A DNA stretch of 64,000 nucleotides from an uncultured Holophagaceae bacterium (GCA_903857495.1 CAIOFF010000017.1:62001-126000); one strand, 5' to 3'. Shown: positions 15,123-25,395, counted from the stretch's first letter. Program-made: numbers and translations. The notes: generated from the letters alone by a model not told the origin.

Positions 15123-15527
15123 ATGAAGATCCTCGCCTCTCTGTTGCTCGTTGCCGCCTCGCTGTCCGCCCAGGGCGCGGTGAAGTGGGAGCATGACTAC
15201 TCGTCCGCCCTGAAGCGGGCCAAGGCCGAGAAGAAGCTCATCTTCATGGACCTCTGGACCGAGTGGTGCGGCCCCTGCCTGCACCTCCAGAAGAATGTCT
15301 TTCCCACGCCCGAGGCCCAGGCGGCCCTGGCCAAGTACGTGCCCTACTCCGCCCTGGTGGAGAAGCGGGACCGCACGCCGGTGCCCGAAGGCACCAAGCT
15401 GGCCGAGCAGTTCCGGCTGAACGCCTACCCGACCATGATCATCCTCGATGCCGAGGGCAAGGAAGTCCGCCGCCAGGTGGGCGCCTTCCGCAGCGGCGCC
15501 GAGTTTGCGGGGTGGTTGAAGCAGTAG
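15123..15527 (+). CDS. Exported thioredoxin-fold protein
   Basis: This 134-residue protein has a signal peptide (MKILASLLLVAASLSAQG) and a thioredoxin domain with the redox motif WCGPC at residues 48-52 in LWTEWCGPCLHLQ. The cis-Pro loop lies in NAYPTMIILDAEGKEV. The layout resembles DsbD-gamma or thioredoxin_7 proteins that pass electrons or make and reduce disulphides in the periplasm. GGAG precedes the ATG. It is divergent from the small exported protein at 14609-14956, about 165 bases away. The partner is unknown. Confidence 0.85.
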   Translation: MKILASLLLVAASLSAQGAVKWEHDYSSALKRAKAEKKLIFMDLWTEWCGPCLHLQKNVFPTPEAQAALAKYVPYSALVEKRDRTPVPEGTKLAEQFRLNAYPTMIILDAEGKEVRRQVGAFRSGAEFAGWLKQ

Positions 15528-15532
15528 CGTTT

Positions 15533-15656
15533 AGCTGTCGGCTGTCAGCTCTCAGCACTCGGTCAAGAAGGGCCGGGCTGGGGTTGGTGGGCTGTGCCGC
15601 GGCCTTGCTGGGGTGGGTCGAGCTTCATCTTGAGCTGACAGCTGACAGCCGAGAGC
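15533..15656. repeat. Inverted AGCTGACAGC repeats (family D)
   Basis: The left arm AGCTGTCGGCTGTCAGCTCT (15533-15552) and the right arm GAGCTGACAGCTGACAGCCG (15632-15651) are near-complementary and flank about 75 bases. Related short copies occur at 23225-23245 and 24928-24955. Confidence 0.6.
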
Positions 15657-15660
15657 CCCC

Positions 15661-17175
15661 TCACACATCCCTCACGCCGCCCGATGTCTTCGGCGGCTTG
15701 GGCAGGCGCTGCTTGAGGCCTTCCAGCTCGTCCTGCTGGGCGCCCCTGCTGGGGCGCGGCGGCGGGGGCGGGGGTGGCTTCCGGGGGTTCGGCGGGGGCG
15801 GCGGGGTGGCGTCCTGGACCAGGGTCTGGAGGTCGTGGCTGGCCTCGGGCTGGCCCGGCTGCTCCAGTAGCAGGCGCTCCAGCAGGAGCCGGGCCTCTTC
15901 GGGGCGCCGGGCCTCGAGGTGGGCCCGGGCCGCCAGCAGCAGGGCGGGCGCCCGCCAGGCGGGCAGCGGCCGGGGGCTGCCCTGACCGACCAGCGGGGTC
16001 AGGGCCTTGAGGGCGTCCTCGGGGAAGCCCGTGCGCAGGTCGATCTGCGCGGCCAGCAGCAGGTGGCTGGGCCGGGCATCCGCCGGGCGCCAGCGGCGGG
16101 CGCCGATCAGGTCTCCGCCTTCGATGGCCCGTTGGGCCAGCCAGGCGCGGACGCTGGGCGGGGTCCAGGCCGGGAGGCCGCGGTCCTGAGCCCGCAGCCC
16201 CGGGGCCGCGCAGGCCAGCACGAAGAGCAGGATGGGCCGCCAGCGGACCATGGGCTTCCCCGAAAAGGCCAGCCACAGCGCCAGACCCGCCAGGGCCAGC
16301 CAGGCACCGACTTCCGGGTGGGCCGGCTGGAGGCTGCGCTGGGCGGGCAGGGGGGCGTGGCCGGCGGCCAGGGCCAGGAGTCCCGCGGCGGCGGCTTCCC
16401 CGTCCTTGAACACCTGGCCCCCCGTGGCCTGGGCGAGGCGCGCCAGGAAGTCCGGGTGCGCGATGCTGACCGCAGGCTCTTGGCTGGAGACCTCGGCTCC
16501 GGCCCGAGGCGGCACAGCGTGGGAGTGCCCATCCCCGAAAGCCAACACAAAGACCGGCAGCCGGGCCTGCTTGAGGGGCTCCACGGCCCGCTGCAGAGCC
16601 GCCTCGGGCTCCTCCCAGGTCTCCTCGCCATCGCTGAGCAGCAGCAGCACCGCCGGCGCGTCGCGGTCCACCTGGGCCGCCACCTGGGGCAGGCCCCGGC
16701 CCAGGCTGGTGCCCGGAGAGCCCACCTCGCCCGGGGTCACCACCCGCAGGGCCTCCCGCAGCAGGGTGCGGTCCTCCCCGGGGGGCAGCACGGGGATGGC
16801 GTCCCCGGTGAGCAGGTCGAGGCTCCAGCGCAGACCGGACTCCGGGCGGGACCAGAGGCGGTCCAGGGCCGCCCCCGCGGCGTCCCAGCGGCTGCGGCCG
16901 TCCGCATCGGTCACCGCCATGGAGCGGCTGGCATCCAGCACCACGTGCACCGTGAGGCGCGGGAACTCGGGCAGGCCCCAGCGGGGTTCCGCCAGACCCA
17001 GGCCGAGGCCCGCCGCGAGGAGCGCCAGGCCCAGCCCCTGCCAGAGGGGGCGCTGGCCCACCACCTGGACACCCAGGCCCGGCCGCAGGTGGGCGCGCAG
17101 GGCCAGGCCCAGGATGACCAGGATCAGGAAGGCCGCAGGCAGCAGCACCCAGGGATGGGAGAAGGGCAGGCTCAT
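15661..17175 (-). CDS. BatB-like VWA membrane protein with C-terminal TPR region
   Basis: This 504-residue protein has two N-terminal transmembrane helices. A von Willebrand A domain follows, with the MIDAS triad in VLDASRSM (D81, S83, S85). Another membrane segment (WLALAGLALWLAFSG) lies near residue 310. The helical C-terminal region carries TPR-like pairs (APALLLAARAHLEARRPEEA) and a Pro-rich stretch before a charged tail. This looks like BatB joined to a BatC-like part. Bat proteins are linked to oxygen tolerance and envelope integrity; the biochemical role is unsettled. The start overlaps the upstream stop as ATGA. Confidence 0.8.
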   Translation of the reverse strand: MSLPFSHPWVLLPAAFLILVILGLALRAHLRPGLGVQVVGQRPLWQGLGLALLAAGLGLGLAEPRWGLPEFPRLTVHVVLDASRSMAVTDADGRSRWDAAGAALDRLWSRPESGLRWSLDLLTGDAIPVLPPGEDRTLLREALRVVTPGEVGSPGTSLGRGLPQVAAQVDRDAPAVLLLLSDGEETWEEPEAALQRAVEPLKQARLPVFVLAFGDGHSHAVPPRAGAEVSSQEPAVSIAHPDFLARLAQATGGQVFKDGEAAAAGLLALAAGHAPLPAQRSLQPAHPEVGAWLALAGLALWLAFSGKPMVRWRPILLFVLACAAPGLRAQDRGLPAWTPPSVRAWLAQRAIEGGDLIGARRWRPADARPSHLLLAAQIDLRTGFPEDALKALTPLVGQGSPRPLPAWRAPALLLAARAHLEARRPEEARLLLERLLLEQPGQPEASHDLQTLVQDATPPPPPNPRKPPPPPPPRPSRGAQQDELEGLKQRLPKPPKTSGGVRDV

Positions 17176-18128
17176 GGGCCCTCCACCCAGGCGGGCCGGC
17201 GGCGGCCGCGCTTGAAGGCGAGGTCGGCGGCCAGGGGCAGGGCCAGCAGGGCCGCGGCCAGCAGGCACCAGCCGGCCAGGGGCTGGCCTTCCGTGGGCGG
17301 GTCCACGGGCAGGAGGGTCTTCTCCAGCTGATCCACGGCGGCGAGGCTGCGGGCGAGCCCCCCGGGATCCTCGGCGCTGAAGGCCTCGCCGCCGGTGAGA
17401 CCCGCGACCTCCTTCAGCGTGGCGTGGTCCACTTCGACGTGCAGCCGTGCAAAGCCGCCGCCTTCGAGGGGCACGAGGCTCTCCCCGCCAGCGCCCAGCG
17501 CCACGGCGTGGATGCGGATGCCGTTGCGGCGGGCTTCCTCGGCGGCTTCCGTGGGCGTGACCCGGCCCCGGTTCTGGACGCCGTCGGTGATGAGCAGGAT
17601 CACGCGGCTGCGGGCGGGGCTGTCCTCCAGGCGCCGCACGGCGGTCATCAGCGCCGAGCCGATGGCGGTGCCGTCATCGCGGCTGTCGAGGTCCAGGCGG
17701 GCCAGCATCCGGAGCAGCCGCAGGTGGTCGTTGGTCAGCGGGCTCAGGGTGACCGGGTGCGCGCTGAACAGGATGAGGGCGAAGCGGTCGTCCGGGCGGT
17801 GCAGGACGAACTGGGCCAGGAGCCGCCGGGCCGCGTGCCAGCGGTCCTCGTCGGGCCGGTCCAGGATCTTCATGCTGCTGCTGCCGTCCAGCACCACGGC
17901 GAAGTCCACCACGGGGGCGCTGCCCCGCAGGGGGGTGCGCCACTCGGGACCGGCGGCGGCGAGGCCCAGGGCCAGGGCCAGCAGCACCGGCAGCCAGTGG
18001 GAGGTGGCGCGGGCCAGGCGGCTGGAAGGCCGCGAGGCGGGGATGCCCCAGCGGTAGACCACCCGCCAGGCCCAGATCAGCAGGGGCACCGCCGCCAGCA
18101 GCAGCAGGGGATGGCGCAGGGCGATCAC
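17172..18128 (-). CDS. BatA-like VWA membrane protein
   Basis: The 318-residue protein begins with a membrane helix (LLLLAAVPLLIWAWRVV), a second helix at 45-60, and a VWA domain whose MIDAS motif is DGSSS (81-85). A closing membrane helix (WCLLAAALLALPLAADLAF) and basic tail complete the BatA arrangement. It starts with GTG overlapping the TGA of the previous gene (GTGA) and is followed by BatB through ATGA, so the four genes form one coupled operon. BatA and BatB are expected to form a membrane complex with the VWA domains outside the cytoplasmic membrane. Confidence 0.85.
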   Translation of the reverse strand: MIALRHPLLLLAAVPLLIWAWRVVYRWGIPASRPSSRLARATSHWLPVLLALALGLAAAGPEWRTPLRGSAPVVDFAVVLDGSSSMKILDRPDEDRWHAARRLLAQFVLHRPDDRFALILFSAHPVTLSPLTNDHLRLLRMLARLDLDSRDDGTAIGSALMTAVRRLEDSPARSRVILLITDGVQNRGRVTPTEAAEEARRNGIRIHAVALGAGGESLVPLEGGGFARLHVEVDHATLKEVAGLTGGEAFSAEDPGGLARSLAAVDQLEKTLLPVDPPTEGQPLAGWCLLAAALLALPLAADLAFKRGRRRPAWVEGP

Positions 18129-18970
18129 CGGCCCCCCTGCCCGCGCGGTCGTTCCTCACGGAGGGCGGCCACCAGCTCCTCTGCCGAGGGGAAGGGCGGC
18201 TCCGCGTGGCCGAAGCGGGCGGCGTCCAGGCTGCGGGACCACTGCTCCCAGACGGCGAGCTGCTGCGCCTGGAACTCGGCGGCCCCCCAGGCCCGGGCGG
18301 CCTCGCCGAAGCGCGCGGCCAGCAGGTTCCGGCCCTGGCCGTGAGCCGCGTCCAGGGTGACCCGATCGCAGCTCGCGGGGGGCCACTGGTGGCGAAACGC
18401 ATGAACCGCCTGGTGCAGCTGCCGGGCGCCCGAGCCCCGACGCCAGCGCTGCCAGGCCCAGCCGAGCAGGCCCAGGGGGGGCAGCAGCAGCAGGCTGGCC
18501 CAGGCCCAGGGGAAGGGGATCGCCGGCAGCTGGTCCTCGTTGCCCCCGCCGAAGCCCACCCAGGGCCCGCCGTAGGGGATGCTGCGCGGCACCGGCAGGC
18601 GCAGCTCCGGGGCGCGCTGGCCGTTGCCGAGGTCCAGGGCCGGGATCACCGCGAGGCCCGGGCTGAGCGCCTGCACCTGGAAGCGCCAGCCGCGGCCATC
18701 AGGCAGGGGCTCCATGGCCCGCAGGCGCAGCGGCCCCAGGCGGTCCTCCACCGTGGGTCGCGGCAGCGCGGGCTTCAGCGGATCGGCTTCAGCCAGCTCC
18801 AGCACCTGCAGCTCCCCCAGCTTGAGCGAAGCCGGAGCTTTCCAAACCGGCGCACCGCTGACGGATATTCCCGCCATCAGCAGCAGCCCCATCTTTTCGA
18901 ATCTCGGATTCCGCAAGCGGAATCCGAGCCCGCACGGCCGACCGTGGGAACCCACCCGATCGTCGTTCAC
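18125..18970 (-). CDS. BatD-like accessory membrane protein of the Bat operon
   Basis: The protein has an exported N-terminal beta-rich part, a transmembrane helix (PWAWASLLLLPPLGLLGWAW) near residue 170, and a cytoplasmic helical C-terminus. This topology fits BatD or a DUF4381-type protein of VWA operons, but the sequence match is weak. The GTG at 18970 overlaps the TGA of the DUF58 gene. A second start, ATG at 18892, would place the signal-like MGLLLMAGISVSG at the N-terminus and would fall just after a perfect hairpin (18903-18928). Which start is used is open. Confidence 0.6.
   Translation of the reverse strand: MNDDRVGSHGRPCGLGFRLRNPRFEKMGLLLMAGISVSGAPVWKAPASLKLGELQVLELAEADPLKPALPRPTVEDRLGPLRLRAMEPLPDGRGWRFQVQALSPGLAVIPALDLGNGQRAPELRLPVPRSIPYGGPWVGFGGGNEDQLPAIPFPWAWASLLLLPPLGLLGWAWQRWRRGSGARQLHQAVHAFRHQWPPASCDRVTLDAAHGQGRNLLAARFGEAARAWGAAEFQAQQLAVWEQWSRSLDAARFGHAEPPFPSAEELVAALREERPRGQGGR
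18903..18928. repeat. Perfect 12-bp inverted repeat inside or before a gene start
   Basis: CTCGGATTCCGC and GCGGAATCCGAG are separated only by AA. It lies between the two possible starts of the BatD-like gene. It could act as an intra-operon hairpin or processing site, or it could be a small inserted palindrome read through in frame. Confidence 0.7.
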
Positions 18971-19731
18971 GCGCCCCCCGCCCGCAGCCAGGCGTTCAGC
19001 TTCAGCACGGGGTCGGTCTGGACCTCCCAGCGCTGGCGCTCCACGGCGGCGCTGAAGCCGGGGTCGGGCCAGGTCATGGCCCCGCGGGCTTCCGGGTCGT
19101 CCGGCTGGAACCACACTACCCGGTGGCGGGTGGCCAGGGGCTTGAGCAGCGGGGCCAGGCCTTGCAGCCCGGCGCCATTGCTGAAGAGCCACAGCCGGTG
19201 GCCCTTGCCGTGCTGGCCCCAGTGGCCCAGGGCCTCCCGCCAGGCGGCCTCCGTGGGGATGCAGGGTCCGCGCTCGGCCAGCAGCTCCAGGAGGCGCAGG
19301 CCGTGGATGCGTCCCCGCTTGGGGGCGAGGCGCAGGGCCGGGGTGCGGCCATCGCCGGGCACCACCAGGCCCAGGCGGTCACCACTGGCCTGCAGGGTGG
19401 CGAAGGCCGCGCCGCACAGCTCCAGGGCCCAGCGCAGGGGCGAGACGGGATCGCCCAGGAACATCGACGGCGAGGGATCCACCACCAGCCACAGCACCAG
19501 GTCACGGCTGCTCTCGAAGCGCTTCATGATGGGCTCGCCCGTGCGGGCGGTCAGGGGCCAGTTGATGTAGCGCGGGTCATCCCCGGGCTCGTAGGGGCGG
19601 TTCTCCACGAAGGTGAGGCCCGCGCCCTTGAACCGCGAGGGGTGCTGTCCTTCCGTGCCGCCCGTCAGGCGCCCGCGCAGCCGCAGCGGCAGGCGCCGCA
19701 GGCGGGCGAGGAAGCGGGCGGGCAGGGGCAT
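18967..19731 (-). CDS. DUF58-domain protein
   Basis: This 254-residue protein carries the DUF58 signature ENRPYEPGDDPRYINWPLTA with the following ARTGEP and KRF elements. A VWA-like fold comes next, with VVDPSPSM in the MIDAS position. DUF58 proteins are encoded with MoxR ATPases and VWA proteins and are thought to assist metal- or chaperone-type complex assembly. It is the first gene of the Bat operon here. The MoxR AAA ATPase usually found upstream is absent from this neighbourhood; a DUF4139 gene lies there instead, 46 bases away. Confidence 0.88.
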   Translation of the reverse strand: MPLPARFLARLRRLPLRLRGRLTGGTEGQHPSRFKGAGLTFVENRPYEPGDDPRYINWPLTARTGEPIMKRFESSRDLVLWLVVDPSPSMFLGDPVSPLRWALELCGAAFATLQASGDRLGLVVPGDGRTPALRLAPKRGRIHGLRLLELLAERGPCIPTEAAWREALGHWGQHGKGHRLWLFSNGAGLQGLAPLLKPLATRHRVVWFQPDDPEARGAMTWPDPGFSAAVERQRWEVQTDPVLKLNAWLRAGGA

Positions 19732-19776
19732 GGCCCCAGTATGGATCAGTTGCGCGGCGCGGACGGAGACCCGCTG

Positions 19777-21210
19777 CTACCACCGCACGCGGACCCGGTA
19801 GGTCAGGGTCGCGCTGCCTTCGGCGGGCACGGTGACCCGGAACTTCGCGGTGCCGGCGGCCTCCTTGGTGTGGGGGTGGCTCTCCTGGAGCACCTCCCAG
19901 TCGCCGGGCAGGGGCTCCAGCAGGCTCACGGTGACGGCTTCCTTCTTGGCGTTCTTCAGCTCCACCTGGAAGGCGGACTCGTGCACGGAGCCGAACTTGC
20001 CCTGGCGACCGAGGCTCTTGTAGTCGGTCTGCTTGCGCCGGGCGGTGACGTCGAAGGCGTCGCCCAGCTTCAGGCGGACCAGCTCGTTCTTGGGGGTGTG
20101 GTCCAGGCTGTCCTCGCCCACGAACTGGGCGCGGCCTTCGCTGTCGCGCTTGTAGACCCGCAGGATCCCCTTGGGCAGGGGCATGCCCAGCCGGCTCGAC
20201 TCCTTGTTGTCGAACTCGAGGAAGACGCCGACCTTCTGCTTCTCGCCCAGGTCGCCGTAGCTGCCGGAGTAGTAGTAGTTCTGGCCCTGGAGCAGGTAGT
20301 CCTTGCGCACGGGCACCGAGCTGGCGGTGAGCAGGGCCACCTGCTTGGTCTGGTTCACGGCCAGGGTGGTGGGCCGGTCCAGGGTGTAGAGGTGGTATTC
20401 GAACAGGCTCTCCTCGGCCATCTTCGGCGCCGCGGCGGCCAGCATGGGCCGGGCCATGTCGGAGCGTTCCATGATCCGCTCCGGGCGCTGCCGGGCCCGG
20501 TTCACATCGCCCGCCACCAGCTGCAGGGTCGCGTTGGGATACGCGGCGCCGCTCTGGTTGGTGAGGGTCACCCAGCCGCTGAGGTCCAGGGTCTTCTCGT
20601 CCGGAGCCAGGTTCGCCACGTAATCGGCGCGCCAGGAGAGGCCGCCCGTGAGGTAGCTCAGCTCCAGCTGCTGGGCCTTCTCCACACCGCTGTGGAGGCT
20701 GATGACCAGGGTGGGGCGGGCTCGCAGGTTGCCTGGCACCTTGGGGAAGATGATGCGCCCCGGGAAGCTGGTCTCGATGCGGTCCGCAAACTGCAGGACG
20801 GTGCCGGCGTTGGTGGCCAGGACGGTGGCGTCCTCGCGGACCTCCTTCGCACCGGAGCCGTCAGCCCCAGGGAGGCTCCGCACCACGGTCACTTGCTCGC
20901 CCACGTATTTCTCCAGGAGCTTCTGGGGCGTGAGCAGGTCGAAGTCGAAGTTCTGCTCGGCCACCCAGAAATCGCGGGGCGCCGTGAGGTTGCGTAGGGA
21001 GGCGGTCTCGGGCCGGATCTGGGCTGAGACCTCCTGGAAGGCCAGCCTCGCCGTGCCCTTCGGCAGCCGCACCTCCCGGGTGTCCTTCACCAGGGCCAGG
21101 TTGTCGTTGTAGATGGTCACCGCCAGGGCCTTCTGGTCCTTCAGCGTGGTGGCGGTCTCCTGGGCGAGCAGGAGCGAGGGGAAGGCGGCGAGGAGCAGGG
21201 TGGGGCGCAT
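19777..21210 (-). CDS. Exported DUF4139-domain protein
   Basis: This 477-residue protein has a signal peptide (MRPTLLLAAFPSLLLAQ). It has the mucoidy-inhibitor-A-like layout seen in DUF4139 proteins: YNDNLALVKDTREVRLPKG near the N-terminus, the core segment LSWRADYVANLAPDEKTLDL, and a C-terminal beta-rich part ending TLTYRVRVRW. It is probably periplasmic or surface exposed; function is unknown. CGGAGG precedes the ATG at 21210. It sits 46 bases upstream of the Bat operon on the same strand and could be co-transcribed. Confidence 0.8.
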   Translation of the reverse strand: MRPTLLLAAFPSLLLAQETATTLKDQKALAVTIYNDNLALVKDTREVRLPKGTARLAFQEVSAQIRPETASLRNLTAPRDFWVAEQNFDFDLLTPQKLLEKYVGEQVTVVRSLPGADGSGAKEVREDATVLATNAGTVLQFADRIETSFPGRIIFPKVPGNLRARPTLVISLHSGVEKAQQLELSYLTGGLSWRADYVANLAPDEKTLDLSGWVTLTNQSGAAYPNATLQLVAGDVNRARQRPERIMERSDMARPMLAAAAPKMAEESLFEYHLYTLDRPTTLAVNQTKQVALLTASSVPVRKDYLLQGQNYYYSGSYGDLGEKQKVGVFLEFDNKESSRLGMPLPKGILRVYKRDSEGRAQFVGEDSLDHTPKNELVRLKLGDAFDVTARRKQTDYKSLGRQGKFGSVHESAFQVELKNAKKEAVTVSLLEPLPGDWEVLQESHPHTKEAAGTAKFRVTVPAEGSATLTYRVRVRW

Positions 21211-21360
21211 GGTGCCTCCGGTGGGGTGGGACGGGAAGGGGGAACCGCAAGCCCGATGTGCAACCGGGTCCGCTACCTGGAGATGCCGCAAGGGCACCCT
21301 TCCTTTCAGGAATTCTTCCCAACCCGCTGGCTGCAGGCTAAGCCCGCCGCCCTTCCAGCG

Positions 21361-22032
21361 CTAGGGCCAGGTCCGGCGCTCGCCGAAGAAGGCCGTGCCG
21401 ATGCGGATCTGGTCCGAGCCTGCGGCGATGGCCGTCTCGAGGTCGCCGCTCATGCCCATGCTCAGGCGCAGGGGCTGGCCCAGGTCCTGCTGCAGGCGCT
21501 CCCGCAGGTCTGCCAGCTGCCCGAAGGCGGCCGCCTCGTCGGGCGGCGGGATGGCCATGAGGCCCTGGAGAGGCAGCCGGGGGTCTCCCGCCAGGGCTTC
21601 GAACAGGGCGGGGAGATCGGCCTCGGAGCAGCCTCCCAACTTGGTGGTCTCGTCCCAGAGGTCCACCTGAATCCAGACCGGGCAGGTCACCTCAAGCTCG
21701 GCGGCCAGGCGGCGGAGGCGCTCGGCGAGGTCCGGCCGGTCGAGGCTCTGGAGCTCGCGGAAGTGCTGGAGGGCGGGCTTGGCCTTGTTGCGCTGCAGGG
21801 GCCCCAGCAGCACGAAGGCGAGGTCCGGAGCGGCCAGAGCCTTCTCGACCCCTTCCTGGACGTAGTTCTCGCCGAAGCGCGAAAAGCCCAGGCTGGCGGC
21901 CTCGCGGATGAGCGCCAGAGGCTGCCGCTTGGAGACGGGCAGCAGCTCGACCGTGTCCGGCTCGCGACCGGCAAGCTCACAGGCCCGCAGGATGCGGTTC
22001 TGCAGCGTGGTGATCCGGTCCTGCAGGCTCAC
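21361..22032 (-). CDS. yggS: YggS-family PLP homeostasis protein
   Basis: This 223-residue member of the YggS/PROSC family (TIM-barrel, alanine racemase N-terminal fold) binds pyridoxal phosphate and buffers the free pool; it is not known to be an enzyme. The PLP lysine is K35 in LLPVSKRQ. Other conserved blocks are SRFGENYVQEG, FVLLGPLQRNKAK, VDLWDETTKLGG and the C-terminal SMGMSGDLETAIAAG. The GTG at 22032 overlaps the TGA of the upstream zinc-ribbon gene (GTGA). Confidence 0.93.
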   Translation of the reverse strand: MSLQDRITTLQNRILRACELAGREPDTVELLPVSKRQPLALIREAASLGFSRFGENYVQEGVEKALAAPDLAFVLLGPLQRNKAKPALQHFRELQSLDRPDLAERLRRLAAELEVTCPVWIQVDLWDETTKLGGCSEADLPALFEALAGDPRLPLQGLMAIPPPDEAAAFGQLADLRERLQQDLGQPLRLSMGMSGDLETAIAAGSDQIRIGTAFFGERRTWP

Positions 22033-22727
22033 GGCAGGAAGAGGGTCCGCTGGCAGGACTCGCAGGCAACGAGGGTCTTGCCCTCCTTTAGCTCCGCCAT
22101 GAGCGGGCCGCGCAGCTTGACCCGGCAGCCGGTGCACGCGCCACCCTCCACGGGGACGACCACCCGGCCCTGCCGGGCGGCGGCCATGCGGTGGAAGCGG
22201 GCGACGTCGAGGGGGGGCAGCTTCGCTTCCAGCTTGGCCTGCTTGGTCTGCAGCAGCTTCCGGCCTTCCACCTGGTTGGCGTGTTCTTCCAGGAAGACCG
22301 CGTGGAGTTCGTCGAACTGGGTCTGGGCGGCAGACCGCTCGGCTTCCAGCCCGGCCAGGGCCTTCTCGAGGACCTGCACGGTGGCCTCCAGGGCCTTGAG
22401 GGGGCGGGCGATGCTGGCCTTGACGCGCTCCTTCTCGTCCAGCTCGCGGATGGCGGAGGCGTAGTGGACCTTCTGGCTCGTGGCCTTCACGGCCTCGCGG
22501 GCCCGATCCTCTTCCTTCTGGGCCAGAGTCAGATCCTTCGTTTTCGACTCGATCTGAAGCCGGGCTGTCTCCAGCGCCTTGGTCTTCTCGGCGATGAACT
22601 TGGTGGCGGTCTTGACCCTGCCATCCAGGACGGCCAGATCGGGCGGAAGGGCTGACAACTCGCGCTGGATGGTGCCCAGATCTCTCAGAGTGGCTTGGAG
22701 GTCGCGGAGGGTTGCCAGTGTTTCCAT
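22029..22727 (-). CDS. Coiled-coil zinc-ribbon protein (C4-type, DUF164/CT398-like)
   Basis: This 232-residue protein is a long antiparallel coiled coil (residues 1-180, for example RVKTATKFIAEKTKALETA). It is followed by a C4 zinc ribbon with CTGC and CESC. The layout matches the CT398/DUF164 family (zf-RING_7), of uncertain function, sometimes linked to flagellar or secretion proteins or to nucleic acid binding. It is translationally coupled to yggS. Its start is 208 bases from groES on the opposite strand, and the shared gap contains the CIRCE-controlled promoter. Confidence 0.85.
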   Translation of the reverse strand: METLATLRDLQATLRDLGTIQRELSALPPDLAVLDGRVKTATKFIAEKTKALETARLQIESKTKDLTLAQKEEDRAREAVKATSQKVHYASAIRELDEKERVKASIARPLKALEATVQVLEKALAGLEAERSAAQTQFDELHAVFLEEHANQVEGRKLLQTKQAKLEAKLPPLDVARFHRMAAARQGRVVVPVEGGACTGCRVKLRGPLMAELKEGKTLVACESCQRTLFLP

Positions 22728-22840
22728 GTTTTGAGGCTACACCCTCTTGGCCATGACGCGGTTCTTTAGGACATGATGGCTAACAAGAAGAAAATATGTT
22801 TCAAAATACTAAGATGTTGGAGGTCTTAGGGAAATTGGCC

Positions 22841-22869
22841 TTGACCCTCTTCGCCCGGGATGCCAGAAT
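22841..22869 (+). promoter_or_regulatory. Sigma-70-type promoter of groESL
   Basis: -35 TTGACC at 22841-22846, 17-base spacer, -10 CAGAAT at 22864-22869. The -10 abuts the CIRCE operator, as expected for HrcA control. Confidence 0.65.
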
Positions 22870-22895
22870 TAGCACTCACTGTTGGTGAGTGCTAA
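22869..22895. promoter_or_regulatory. CIRCE operator (HrcA binding site)
   Basis: TTAGCACTC (22869-22877), 9 bases, then GAGTGCTAA (22887-22895): a perfect match to the CIRCE consensus. It lies 41 bases before the groES start and indicates heat-shock control by HrcA, whose gene is not in the window. Confidence 0.97.
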
Positions 22896-22936
22896 CAGCT
22901 CCACCCGTCCCCTTTTCTTCAACCTCAGGAGGTTCC

Positions 22937-23224
22937 ATGGCCATCCAGCCCCTTTCCGACCGCGTTGTGCTGAAGCGCGTCGACCCCGCCGAAACCGTCA
23001 AGGGCGGCATCATCATCCCCGACACCGCCAAGGAGAAGCCCATGGAGGCTGAAGTGGTGGCCGTCGGCGAAGGCAAGATCAACGAGAACGGCACCCGCAA
23101 TCCGATGTCCGTCAAGGCCGGCCAGAAGGTGCTGATCGGCAAGTACAGCGGCACGGAAGTGAAGATCGACGGCATCGACCACGTCATCGTCCGCGAGGAC
23201 GAGATCCTGGCGATCATGGCCTAG
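22937..23224 (+). CDS. groES: Co-chaperonin GroES
   Basis: This 95-residue lid of the GroEL chaperonin shows the family landmarks: IQPLSDRVVLKR at the start, the mobile loop region ETVKGGIIIPDTAKEKP, and VKAGQKVLIGKYSGTEV. The start codon follows a near-perfect AGGAGG. The gene is under the CIRCE element and is followed 67 bases later by groEL, so it forms the standard heat-shock operon. Length is normal. Confidence 0.98.
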   Translation: MAIQPLSDRVVLKRVDPAETVKGGIIIPDTAKEKPMEAEVVAVGEGKINENGTRNPMSVKAGQKVLIGKYSGTEVKIDGIDHVIVREDEILAIMA

Positions 23225-24923
<1,699 letters not shown>

Positions 24924-24927
24924 GGAC

Positions 24928-24955
24928 CTGTCAGCTAGCGGCTATCAGCTCTCAG
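24928..24955. repeat. Family D repeat after groEL
   Basis: CTGTCAGCTAGCGGCTATCA and following bases are related to the AGCTGACAGC arms at 15533-15656. It lies between the groEL stop and its terminator. Confidence 0.45.
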
Positions 24956-24981
24956 TTGGTGGTTGAAAGTTGCCAGAGTGT

Positions 24982-25013
24982 AAAGCGCCCCGCCTCGGCG
25001 GGGCGCTTTCTTT
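24982..25013 (+). terminator. Rho-independent terminator of groESL
   Basis: A 13-bp perfect stem (24982-24994 with 24997-25009), GC-rich in the middle, ends in TTT and is followed by CTTTG. Confidence 0.85.
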
Positions 25014-25395
25014 GTCCAGGTCCCGGGCGCCGAGAGGGTTCCTTTGCCGGGGTGGTTGTGATCAATTCCCACTCCCCGGGCCAGATAATCAGGCCTACGC
25101 GGCCTCAGGGGGCCGCGGGTCCAACCCCCGGACCTACCCACACGGATGAAGAACTGCCGCAAACAGGGCGATTGCAAAAAGTCCGGGGCCGTATGAGTTG
25201 AGCCGTTCGGAAAAAGATAAATTCCCTGGTGATCTTTTGAGAGCTCTGAATCGGCGCGAGCCCTACGTTAATCGTGGCACCAGAGTCATTTTTTAATTGC
25301 TACCAAAGGGTTGACTATGCGGAATACAGGGCGCATGCTACCAGCCAAATACCCCGGGAATTCCTCTCGAGGGTGATTGATTGACAGGAGAACCC
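25014..25395. other. Gene-free interval
   Basis: About 380 bases hold no convincing gene. The first half contains several GC-rich partial hairpins (around 25048-25085 and 25096-25130) that do not fold into a tRNA or a riboswitch I can name. The second half is AT-richer and holds a weak promoter candidate, TTGACT at 25311-25316 with CATGCT at 25334-25339, for the redox operon that begins at 25396. Confidence 0.5.

Noticed and set aside
25040-25145. tRNA-like or riboswitch-like fold after groEL
   Set aside because: A stem with GGTCCAACCCCCGGACC looks like a T-arm, but no acceptor stem, anticodon arm or known riboswitch core can be built around it.
25275-25300. Sigma-54 promoter before the redox operon (TGGCAC ... 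TTGC)
   Set aside because: The GG and GC elements are 21 bases apart instead of about 10.
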